Shown in pieces: positions 36,575 through 46,687 of a stretch of 64,000 nt of DNA. Source of the stretch: Pseudo-nitzschia pungens (lineage: Eukaryota > Bacillariophyta > Bacillariophyceae > Bacillariales > Bacillariaceae); assembly GCA_037355855.1 (NCBI GenBank), contig CM074760.1, positions 5,510,501-5,574,500 of the forward strand, given 5' to 3'. Positions within the stretch are counted from its first letter, which is position 1, and every line of letters begins with the position of its first letter. The notes below the pieces were generated by a model. That model worked only from the letters and a program-made list of their open reading frames with translations, was not told the DNA's origin and ran no database searches. Made by a program: the position numbers and the translations under genes.

Positions 36575-37318
36575 GGTAGAGATGTGGAATATGTGAAGTA
36601 CTAGTTTCTATCGCTGTTGCATTCGCAGTGGTCAGCTTTGTTTGTTTGTTTGTTTTGTTTGTTTTGTTTGTTTTATTTGTTTTATTTGGTTGGTTACTAG
36701 TTGCTTGTGGAGTGGGCTTTGATGTGCATTCGGCGTTTTCGATTTCTATCTCTGCTTCGTCGCATCATCGTATCGTAAGGTTACTGTATCATTCTCGGAT
36801 CTCGTCACTCGGTATCATCGTATCATCGTATCAAAAATGTGACTTTTGTGACAAAATTTTGGGTCAAATTTTTCTGTGCACGACTTAAAATCGGCGACAC
36901 CCAGTGGCATCGTACTTGTACGGGTAATTACCGTTTACCGGTACAAACGTACGTAAGTCACTACCGGTAGTGGTTATTTTTACGTGGGTTATGTATCCAA
37001 AATATGGGAAGAACTCGACTTTGAATCAAATGAATCAATCAAAATGAAAAATCAGAATTCGAATGAAATCACGACAACGATGTCATCGATCGATCACAGA
37101 ATCACTCTTTCTCATACCGGTAATTTTAACCGGTACACCATGCAGCCGAAACGCAATCCTACCCTAAGGTTACCGCCGTTGAAGGGAAGGCATTCCATTC
37201 CCAACATTCCCTCGAATGATTTTGATTGATGATTGATCGAACCATTTCCAAGATATAATTTCCATTATTTAGTGCCGACGTCTCTAGTCGATAGATCTTC
37301 ACAACCGACAAACAAACC
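36575..37318. other. Intergenic DNA with TTTGT repeat
   Basis: Likely holds the divergent promoters of the secreted-protein gene and the thiolase gene. A TTTGT/TTTATT repeat lies at about 36637-36690, and AAGGTTAC motifs are near 36776 and 37163. No gene is supported. Confidence 0.55.
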
Positions 37319-38986
37319 ATGTCAAACTCGGTAGTCATTGCGAGCATTGCTCGAACTCCCATTGGCCGATTCTGCGTAAGCGCTAGGAAAACTGTTCTCG
37401 ACGCGATTTTATCTCATTCCAAACGACGGGACCTCACGATTGGATTGATTGATTTGATTTGGTTGGATTTTTTTCTGTGCGTGTTACACGATGCTTTGGG
37501 AACTCGTTCCTCTATCGATTTCAGGGTAGCTTTTCGGGGTTGAAAGGATCGGAGTTGGCATCTGTGAGTGTGAATGGGAAACTGGATCGTCACCTCGGTT
37601 GTTTCGACAGTTGTTTAGAAATCGAACAGAACTGACAACGATGTTGCTTTCTTGTTGGTATTGGTGTTGTTATCGGTATCGTCGCCGTTATTCCCCATAA
37701 AGTCTGCGATTAAGGGGGCGTTGGCCAAGCTCCCGGACGATGTACACATTTCGGAATGCATCATGGGCAATGTGGTGAGTTTCGGAATGCGGGATTCATC
37801 GGATCGAAGGAAGAGCAACTGCCCTTGATTCGATGAAGCGTCCTTTGGTCTAAATATCCCGTGATTTTATGTATGTTGAATTGAATTGAATTGAATTGAA
37901 TTGAATTGCACTGCATTCGATTGCATTCGATTCCATCCCATCCCATTGAATTGGATTTTCTCGTGCTTTAGGTGAGCGCGGGGATGGGACAAGCCCCGGC
38001 GCGACAAGCGGTATTGTACGCCGGGCTGCCCGAGAGCACCATATGCACCACCATTAACAAGGTTTGCGCATCGGGAATGAAGAGCGTCATGATGGCGAGC
38101 CAGGCCCTGCAATGTGGTCAGAACGGAGCCATGCTGGCGGGAGGTTTCGAGAGCATGTCCAACATTCCGCATTATCTCGAGGCATCTCGCACCGGCACCA
38201 AGCTGGGAAACACAACACTCATCGACGGGGTGGTCCACGACGGTCTCTGGGATATCTACAACGACCAGCACATGGGCATGTGCGGCGAACAATGCGCCAA
38301 AGAGTACGGCATTTCGAGGGACGACCAGGATGCGTACGCTATGGAATCGTATCGGAGGGCGCAGGCCGTCTCTCGCCGAGGGAGTCTTTGGCGAGGTCGT
38401 TAGCGTCGAAATCCCGCAGCGGCGAGGCGATCCCGTAGTGGTGATCGAGGACGAGGAGCCGGGATCGGTCAAGATCGACAAGATCGCGAGCCTGAAACCC
38501 GCCTTTGATCGCACCGGTGGCACGATCACCGCCGCGAACGCCAGCAGCCTCAACGACGGAGCCTGCGCCATGGTCCTGATGACCGAAACGGAGGCACTGG
38601 ATCGGGGCATCAAGCCCCTCGCGAAGATACGGGGCTTTGGCGATGCCGCGCAGGCCCCGGTCGACTTTACGACCACGCCGTCCCTCGCGGTTCCCGTCGC
38701 CCTGCGCAATGCGGGCGTCGAGGCGTCGGACGTGGACTTTCACGAAATCAACGAGGCCTTTAGTGTCGTTGCGCTGGCAAACATGCAGCTGTTGAATCTG
38801 GATCCGACCAGGGTGAACGTGTTCGGGGGAGCGGTGTCGCTGGGTCATCCGATCGGCATGTCCGGAGCAAGAATCATCGGAACCCTCTACAATGCACTCA
38901 AGCACAAGGACGGGAGTATCGGCTGCGCATCCATTTGCAACGGTGGTGGTGGTGCTTCCGCAATCGTAATAGAGCGTTTGGAGTGA
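37319..38986 (+). CDS. Acetyl-CoA acetyltransferase (thiolase), one frame break
   Basis: Condenses two acetyl-CoA to acetoacetyl-CoA, the entry step to the mevalonate route, or degrades acetoacetyl-CoA. Four exons are supported: 37319-37375, 37525-37563, 37703-37774 and 37972-38986, all with GT-AG introns and phase 0. The thiolase signatures are present: ARTPIGRF, nucleophile C88 in KVCASGMKS, HEINEAFSVV, GGAVSLGHPIGMSGARI with the catalytic His, and CNGGGGASA with the second catalytic Cys. At about 38371 (CCGTCTCTCGCC) the frame changes by +1; skipping one base restores the family's RAQA-x4-GVF spacing. There is no signal peptide and no C-terminal SKL-type peroxisomal signal, so a cytosolic form is likely. 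The frame break may be a sequence error or a real lesion. Confidence 0.9.
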
Positions 38987-39358
38987 TCCAGGTTTCCAAT
39001 GATTTTCATTTCCAATATAAGCAATACAACAAACTATTTCCCTTCGATCCCGCCATCCGAGATGGACGGGCAGCATGAAAAAACACGCACTTTGTAACCA
39101 CTAAAGTACCTTTGCGCCATTTCTGACTGGAAAGCATTGGCGTTGTGTTGCATTTTATTGTTTGATAGTTACACGCAGTGAACCCCTATTTCCCGAAGCC
39201 ATATGAATACAATAGCAAAGGATTATCAATGCTCTAATTGGAAATATCTTGTTTGATTCTCGCGTTTTAGAAAAAAAAAGGCAGAGCATATATCTCGCAG
39301 CATTGTAAAGAAGGGACTATTTGCATGTACATGTTCAATAATCTCTATTGGGAGTTCT
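38987..39358. other. Intergenic DNA between convergent genes
   Basis: 372 bp between the 3' ends of the thiolase gene and LTV1. AT-rich with an A-run near 39273. No gene is seen. Confidence 0.6.
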
Positions 39359-41074
39359 TTAGAATCTGAACACTGTTTGTCCTCCCACATCGTCGCTCAT
39401 CACTTCCTGCTGTCGTTTGGCAAACTCTTCCGTGAATGCCTCCTTCATCATCTTCTTTTGCATTCGGGCCAACTGGCGTTCCTTTTTCACTGTCAATTTT
39501 CGGAGTTTTTTCTCTTCTTTTGTTTCTTCCTTGGATCGTTTCTCTCCCTTGTTGACGCTCATGTACGTGTCGGCTCCGTCGAAATAACTCTCGTCTTCGT
39601 CATAATCGCCACCACGACCACTCGGAAGGACACCCAGCGGCAATCCAGTCTTTTCGGACAACTGAATTGTTTGGTATTCGGTAGGATTCGATGATTCAAT
39701 GTCATTGGACCCACCCCGGCCTTTTTTCGGTTTTCTCCGTCTTCGACGACCACCTCCACCTATGGTCATTGGGTTGTTGTCGAGATTGGAATACGTAGAG
39801 AGAATACTCTCGCAATCCCAGGGGTTTTTCATCCGTTCCGAGAAGTACGATTTGCCATCAATGAAAATTTCTTCCGCCGGGGGGGCTTCGTGGGGATTCC
39901 GAAGAGTGTCGTCGGCCTCGCCCAGTACTTCGGTAATGGGTTTGATGCCCCTGGGTGCCTCGGATGGTTCCACGATATCCTTGACTGGCACCATTTTCGT
40001 TCCAACCAGTGCGGAGAATCCACTTCCACCACTGTTGTTTCCTTCCATGTAGTGTCGATGCCCTTTCATAAAAATTTCGTCTTTCTTTTCCGTCAAGAAA
40101 TCATCCAACGCGGCCTCTATCTGGGCATTACCCTCCAAAGGAAGATCACCGAGCACATCGTCGTCACTGTAACCTCCTCCCATATCGTCCGAGTCGTATT
40201 CGGCCAAAGCTTCGTTGAATTTATCGCAGAGTGCTTGTTCTTCCGTTTCCGACAATTTCGGCACGACACCAGGCGTTCCTTCAATTTCAAAGTCATTTTC
40301 GTCAAAATATCCAGACTCATCATCGCTATCGTTGTATCCTTTGTCGACTCGTTTTGCATTTGCAAAAAAATCTTGATCCTTTTGTCCTGCTTCGTGTATG
40401 GTAGCCAGTGGCCCCAATCCGTCGGATTGCATCTTGGCTTTCGCAATGAGTCCCTGAATGTGTGATGCATAGTCGAACGCTGGTTCACCGTCTTCGGTCG
40501 TTTCCGGTTCTTCGGCAGCATCGAGAACGAATTCATCATTCAATTCTTCGAATTCTCCCTCTTCAAAATCACCAAACAACATCTTAGCGATTTCGTCATC
40601 CATACAGTCCGAAGTCAGCGCAATCGAGTCGAGTTGTCTGTCCACTTCTTGGACGATTTCATCCTTCACATCCATCGCACGGGCATTCACCATTGCATCG
40701 AGTTCTTTCTTGTTCGTGTTCATCGTAGTGTTGGAAAAAAAATGACCGTCTCCCTTGATTGGTTTCGTGTGCTTTTCGTAATCAAAATCATCGACCAATC
40801 CAACCTCCGCTAGCTGATCTTTCCAACTCGATAGTGTACCATCCTTGAGTTTTGTTTCGCCGGAATCAGAAACCTTGGCTTCGTCTTTTGCACTCATCGC
40901 AAGAAGAACCTTTCTGTCAGTCTCCTTGTTGTTGTTGGGAGAGGGCCAGAGAACAATTCCACCCTCGCCTCCGCCTTCAACGTCCGCATCCGCAACATCA
41001 CGCTGGGATCTGTACAGAACATGGTACGTCGAGGCCTTCTTTTTGTCGATGAACGGCTTTTTTGTCTTTCCCAT
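39359..41074 (-). CDS. LTV1: Ribosome biogenesis factor LTV1
   Basis: 571 residues from ATG 41074 (MGKTKKPFIDKKK), preferred over an in-frame ATG at 41086 because the family begins with this motif. LTV1 escorts the pre-40S ribosomal subunit during late cytoplasmic maturation and export. The N-terminal KKPFIDKKKASTYHVLYRSQRD, long acidic central regions, the RMKNPWDCESILSTYSN motif and the basic C-terminal helix with LRKLTVKKERQLARMQKK match the family order. The frame is unbroken and intronless. It stands between genes with frame breaks, which shows the local sequence is not uniformly damaged. Confidence 0.93.
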   Translation of the reverse strand: MGKTKKPFIDKKKASTYHVLYRSQRDVADADVEGGGEGGIVLWPSPNNNKETDRKVLLAMSAKDEAKVSDSGETKLKDGTLSSWKDQLAEVGLVDDFDYEKHTKPIKGDGHFFSNTTMNTNKKELDAMVNARAMDVKDEIVQEVDRQLDSIALTSDCMDDEIAKMLFGDFEEGEFEELNDEFVLDAAEEPETTEDGEPAFDYASHIQGLIAKAKMQSDGLGPLATIHEAGQKDQDFFANAKRVDKGYNDSDDESGYFDENDFEIEGTPGVVPKLSETEEQALCDKFNEALAEYDSDDMGGGYSDDDVLGDLPLEGNAQIEAALDDFLTEKKDEIFMKGHRHYMEGNNSGGSGFSALVGTKMVPVKDIVEPSEAPRGIKPITEVLGEADDTLRNPHEAPPAEEIFIDGKSYFSERMKNPWDCESILSTYSNLDNNPMTIGGGGRRRRRKPKKGRGGSNDIESSNPTEYQTIQLSEKTGLPLGVLPSGRGGDYDEDESYFDGADTYMSVNKGEKRSKEETKEEKKLRKLTVKKERQLARMQKKMMKEAFTEEFAKRQQEVMSDDVGGQTVFRF

Positions 41075-41875
41075 TTTCAATATCAAGCGCAGGAATTCGT
41101 TGCAGATCTACGAGTAGTCTGTCGGCGTTGGGTGGACGCTATTGTGATGGGAACTCGTGTTTCCACAATATTGTAGTGCTTCGAACACCGTAGCTGGAAG
41201 CAGTGCCGTTATCATACACTGCGGAAGGATAGTATTGGCACAAGTTTAGCCTCAACAAGAAAAAGGTTGTGAATTTTAATCGGTGCGGTTCTCAGAAAAA
41301 AAATTGGTGGCGAGGAGAGTTGCTGCGTGTTTTGGATTAACCTTACCGTTAGAAGTATTCACGTGGATCAGTTAGTGAGTCGAACCAGTCGAGGAAATGA
41401 ACATTGAATCTTTAGTTAGGATCGTTTGAGATTTAGAGTATGAGTGAGGTTAAGGTTAATTGCACTTCGTACCGGTACACATTGTGTTTCGCGAATACGT
41501 AGTAAAAATAAGGTTACTTCTACAACTTATGAAACTCATAAAAGAACAGCTGTCCCCAATTAAATCTAGGAATTGGTGCATTGATAGGTACGAACTTCGT
41601 AGAATTCGTAAAACTAATGGACAGATGTTAGAAGAATATTGAACTACACACACTCGGAAGTAAGAAGATACCCGTAATCTTACGGTAAATCTTAAGGTTT
41701 ATCTAGCGATAGCAAAATGATGTAATGGAATGATCAATCTCAAAACAAGAAGGATCTGTTGGTTCCGTTCGTAGTTTGCACGTGAAGTCACAACGCGCAA
41801 AACTACGCCGCATACAGTGTTTATTTGCATTTCATTTTTTTCTTTTTTAATTTCTATGGCCTCTCGCTTACAGCA
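41075..41875. other. Intergenic DNA, divergent promoters likely
   Basis: 800 bp between divergently transcribed genes. AACCTTACC/GGTTAAGGTT motifs occur near 41338, 41446 and 41510. No gene is seen; the two short frames near 41460-41650 mirror each other on opposite strands. Confidence 0.55.
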
Positions 41876-42639
41876 ATGGACACTTCCAAGAAAAGGTTCA
41901 TAACCCTCTTCAACTTCTTGGGGGTTCCGTACTCGAACGATGTCTCTCTTCCACCGGGACGTGAGTTCCAAAAGGTTCTGATTCAGGAGCAAAACATCGA
42001 AGTGTTTCGAGGCGGAGATCTGAGCAACATCACAAATGTCCTTCCTTTGCGAGAATCGACCTTCGATCAAATATTCGATGAATCGGCAATAGTAATTATT
42101 CACGACTGCATGTTTCGCCGCGACAGCTTTTTGGTCCTCACAGACGAATTTTTCGACCACGGAGGCATGGAAGCTCTCGTTCGGTACTTCCGGAAAGGTG
42201 GTACAATCAACGTTCATTGTGTGGAAGGAATCTTTGCTATAGGTGAAATGTTGTCGGAAAAATTTGGTTGCCGGTGGAAATTACAGAACATTGAATCTGA
42301 ATATGTGGTCATGACCGAACGGGGACGGCAACTACTGGGCGGAGATACGATTGCTTTCGTCACCCATGTATTGCGGCGGGAAAGCCCACTTTATGCGTTG
42401 TCCCCAAAGGAGAGGGTCTTGTTGCTAGACGAATGTATACCAAAGAACAGTTTATAGAAGAATGGCAACCAGAAGAGGACGAGGAGGGATCATTCTTGAG
42501 ATATTTAAAGGACGAAGGGGGGCAGTTTGTCATTTGCATATATGAGGGATTTGGATTGGAAGGGAAAGTGATCTGGAATGGGGATCGAGGACAGAACCCC
42601 GGACTCAAACGGACCTTCGAACAACTGCTTACTCTCTGA
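41876..42639 (+). CDS. Unrecognised protein with probable frame break
   Basis: The first frame, 41876-42457 (MDTSKKRFITLF...), encodes about 193 residues of a compact alpha/beta domain (IVIIHDCMFRRDSFLVLTD, GGTINVHCVEGIFAIGEML) resembling a Rossmann-like or flavodoxin-like fold. Its last codons overlap a second frame, 42433-42639, which encodes an acidic then beta-rich tail (GSFLRYLKDEGGQFVICIYEG, VIWNGDRGQ). The tail looks like the natural C-terminus, so a one-base loss near 42430 is suspected; two separate genes are less likely because the second would be only 68 residues and has no room for its own promoter. I do not recognise the family. Confidence 0.6.
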
Positions 42640-42824
42640 AGAAGATCCGAACCCTTCAATGAACCTTGCCGACTTCTGAATGACCTCTATTTTTCTCGAT
42701 GTCCGTCTCCAATTGTGAAAGTGAGGCTTTCAATTCATTTGCTTTACTAAATATTTTATCTTGTCTTAAAAGTTAAGAGAACAAACTTGCTACGGGTCAA
42801 TTCATTTCTTATTACCAAAGATGT

Positions 42825-45800
42825 CTACAAGCCAGGGAGAATGTAGACCAGCACTTGGCCCACACAATTGAAAATGAAGAAAATCGAAGCGAAAAGAAAA
42901 CGAGGAGCGTACACCGCCCAAACCATCAGATGTCGGCGAAGTAGACTGACAGATATACAGTTGCAAAAACTCTCAACCAACTCAAAAAAACAATACCAAC
43001 TCCAGAGAGTCTTTTTCTCGTGCATGTAAGATGTAATCCCGACAAGGATCAAGCCGATAATCTCCCATCCAAACGTGTTGGTAGCAAGTTGGAGACCACC
43101 CAAAGCGAAGTCAAATTCCATTGTAGCCACAAATGCCGCCGAGTATTGAAGTCGATTGAATGCACATCCATGATTAGTAGCAAAGAACGTATGCCGAATC
43201 AGAAATCTCCACAGTGTAGCTTGAATTGGAGTTGATACCTTCATAAAAGCCCGTAGCACCAGCGAGGAGATACAACATCCATGCTTGAAAGAAAAAAAAC
43301 AAGGTAGTTGTCGCAGTTGATGGTCCTGTTACTACCATCACGGCAAGGAGCAGCTTGAAGACCACATCAAGCGCTCTGGCAAGGATATCGTCACGATTCA
43401 CTACTGCATTGCGTGTCTCGATCTTCGTACCCTCCCGATTTTTCTTCTTTGCAAGAGGCAGAGCCTGAACAATTGCAATCGGCGTACATGTTAGCAAGAG
43501 AGCAATCGCTACTCTCATAGCACCATACCCATTTCTGGTCTGGTCCGAATTTCGTTTTTCCAACCAACTCAGTGACAGGCACAGCAAGATGATACAATCT
43601 ACGACGGTATGAACCAATGCCGTTTTGGTCTTTTGAAAAAATGAATGATACAACGACGTTCGGAGAATCCCCAAACCCACAAGGGAACCCAGAAACATGA
43701 ATGGGATGATGTGCAATGTGCATGCCGAATAGAAGGATCCAAGCCGTGTCCCGACACAAATAACTCGCCGAATCTTGATAAGACAGGGGTAAAGAATGGA
43801 ATGTATGGAATGACTCTGACATTGCCTCCCGCCTTTACCCCTTGCATGCGCACAAACTAGGGCGAGACCAAGAATCTGAAACATGAACATAACAATTCTT
43901 TGCTCTGCTTCAATGTAGCTGTTGCTAAACGATAGCACACCACTTTGAAAGACGACAAAGGTCGCACATAGTCCATTTTCGACGTACTGATTTCGCGGTA
44001 CTCGGTTGTTCCCGTTCGCAAAAAACAATGATACGATGCTCATGATGAGCACGAGGAAGAGAACCGATCCGCCAATGATCATTCCGACCGTGTCGAAGCG
44101 CGTCCACACGGCGTGTCCCAATTCCATAGCTTCCGCGAGAAAAGTTTTGAAAAGTCCGCATGCCTCATAAAAGGCGTTCGAATCAATTGCTTCGTATTTT
44201 TGTTGAGAAAGAGCCCGTTTGTACGCACCAACGGCTTCGTCCAGATGGATTTTGCAGCTCGGGTAAGGTTTGGTAATTTATTTGCAGTTTCGGAATAGAT
44301 CGTGAAATATCTCCACACCTGAGCAGCATTGAGTGCCAGCGCATGCCGGTCGTTTCGCTCACTGCGTTCGATCCAATCAAGGATGGCACAACTCCACCCA
44401 GATTTGCATAGGGTATAGGTAAACCAAGCAAAACGGAAATTGTTGGCACTAGATCCATTTGATGAATCGATTGGAACGCATTTTCAATGTATTTGCTCCC
44501 CATACTAGGTGTTAAATCGAGGGACATGTCACCACATGCCGGAGAAAAGTGCACAAAAAGTGCCGCATTGATTTCGTTTTCTGTTCCTCCACCATGATTT
44601 CCATCCTCTGTCATCCCGTGATCTGAACCCCGTGACGCGGCGAGTAATGTGGAAAACAAAAATGCGCGTGAGATACACAACGCACAAGTGTCAAGGGCAC
44701 GCAAGAAAAGCAAAGCTGCTTACGAGATGTCGATTCCAAACTGAACAAGACTCACCTCCAAAAATAAGGGCCAGGTGACATTTTTGAGATGTATCCAACA
44801 CATCCAGGGTCGTGCTCAAGGCGACATCCATTTGATTGAGTTTCTCGGCCATGTGTTTGTCGTGGGGACCATACGTGTGACCGACGTGGTCAACTCCTAA
44901 AAAGTGCGAAACGATGACCTCCAACTCGTCGGGACTGGTCCCATTCATTCGTAAATTTTTCAGTAGTTTCGGTAACCGATCCAAACATCCATTGTCCACT
45001 GTATCCAGATCCCGAGTGTTAAAGGATGGAAATGGGTACGATTCATCAAACTGTCTGGGATACAGGTCCACCCAGGTGTCATCTCCTACAAAGCCAAGCT
45101 TCGACGGATACGACAAGCCTCGTTTTGAGTGTGGTGTCCTTTTCAGCTGTTCTACCCACGAATCTTCCTCGATCGATGCACCCCCCTTGAGGTTCGATTT
45201 CGAAACAGCGACAAAAAGCATAAGACACCACAGAAAGGTGAGGCACAACTCGCCTAATTCAACCACCGGCAGAGCAATCTCTTGACCGGGAGAGTTACCC
45301 TGTCGAGCAATGCGCTCGGACAGGAACAATTGTCGTGTCACGTACCAAGCTTCCGCTAATGTCCGCAAACGTAGGCAAACTCCCTGTTGTGAGTCCTTTG
45401 AGTCGTTGCATCGTCACCGTTGGTGGATCGGCAACGAATTGCAACAGCTGCGATGCGGTTGTACGATTGGTGTTCTTTGTCGATATTCTTGCACCAACAG
45501 AGAGCGGCAAGTGATCCCGTGCGAAATCGAACCTCAGGGCATCCACTACCAATATGACCAATGAATCGATCTTTCGCGGCAGCCAACAACCGTTTCGGTC
45601 ATCGTTTGCGTCCAAGTGGTCGAGCGCAATATCGGTCCTCCTCCCGGGTAAGCAAAAGCACTTCCCTCAGAAGAGTCCCGGCTTCGTTGCATTCCGACAT
45701 GAACGGAAGACTTCTCTTGGCGAGAAAAAAAGAGGCCGAAAACCAGTACAAGCCTCCGAGAGCCAAGATCGGGATGACGATATCGATCGGCTTTCTCTTG

Positions 45801-45844
45801 GCTCGCCAGGAGTTTCTGCGACGTTCCGCCGATGACAAAGCCAT
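42825..45844 (-). CDS. PIGO: GPI ethanolamine phosphate transferase 3 (PIG-O), several frame breaks
   Basis: Adds ethanolamine phosphate to the third mannose of the GPI anchor in the ER membrane. Starts at ATG 45844 (MALSSAERR) with a transmembrane helix IDIVIPILALGGLYWF. The alkaline-phosphatase-fold lumenal domain has LVILVVDALRFDF, ADPPTVTMQRLKGLTTGSLPTF, FNTRDLDTVDNG, SHFLGVDHVGHTYGP and FGDHGMTEDGNHGG, the last formed by splicing. Introns: 45345-45186 and 44755-44623, both GT-AG. Multiple transmembrane helices and the QATLW, RRHLMVW C-terminal motifs follow. The reading phase changes without plausible introns near 45613-45640, 44325-44345, 44240-44285 and 43222-43240. The gene is therefore either decayed or carries sequence errors. 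Family identity is clear from the motifs in order. Confidence 0.9.
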
Positions 45845-46687
45845 GGTTTTCGAACCCGAATCTTTCTCGACTGACCGCCGGTCGGATCGAAACCTCCCGA
45901 TCGCTAGCGGCTCCTTTTCGCGGCACGCGGTAGCCGGATCCGCAATTCGACGCACCGCGTCAATGGTCCACTGGAGCAGACAATGGTTGGCGATCGCCCC
46001 GATCGCCTATCGAATCTTTTTCGCTGTGGGTCGGATTGCCAAGAATCTGCCATTCAACGCAGCCACCCCCGCACTCCGACCGACAACCGGATCGAAGAGG
46101 CGCCGAAAATCGCGTATGGGACAAAAATTCCTTCGGGAAATCTTTGACCGCAAGAGCTTCGTCGAGCCGATTCTTCTCGAACAGGCGGTAAACCTTACGT
46201 GCTTCGAATAATCTTAGTTTGAGTTTATTGGAGACGGCATAATGAGAAAGCAACGAGAGGCCTTTCCGTGTTTTTTGGAGGGTGTCGTGAATTTTCAATC
46301 AAAAATGAAATTCGGTAGTTCCTATTTTCATGGTCCTTTTTTCCTAAGAAGCCTGATTGTGACCCGAGTTTTGCCGTTTTCTAGTAACCTTAATTCTATG
46401 TGGAGTTTATGACGTCACAAAAAATAGGAAGATATAAAATCGCCCCTTTTTCGGTTGATGGCCAGACTAGATTGCAGCTACCACCAACAAAATTCATTGT
46501 CAACCAGAGTTCGAGAGGGTTTCGATCGACGAAAGGTTTTCTTTGGCAGGATTGATTTCGACACAGGTAAGGTTCGTAACCTTACTTCACGGTATCAATG
46601 ATCATTGTGAATGTGCATGCAGGAAGCAGCTAGGGATTTTTGGGTTGCTACCGGAAAACATAAATTCCTACTACGAAAGGGAGCAAG
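45845..46687. other. Divergent intergenic DNA, PIG-O to DRS1
   Basis: Presumably holds promoters of both genes. Motifs GTAAACCTTAC (46191), GTAACCTTAA (46384) and GGTAAGGTTCGTAACCTTAC (46565-46584) occur. A minus-strand frame at 46298-45960 (MKIHDTLQKTRKG...) has ordinary composition and could be a small upstream gene, but I recognise nothing in it. Confidence 0.45.

Noticed and set aside
38370..38382. A 13-base GT...AG stretch in thiolase as a micro-intron
   Set aside because: Removing it restores phase but deletes residues expected between RAQA and GVF; a single-base skip fits the family spacing better.
38339..39076. Minus-strand frames opposite thiolase
   Set aside because: Antisense of a conserved gene; no independent motif.
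45561..46211. Plus-strand frame of 216 codons over the PIG-O 5' end
   Set aside because: It overlaps the conserved PIG-O N-terminus on the opposite strand and is Arg/Ser-rich without motifs.
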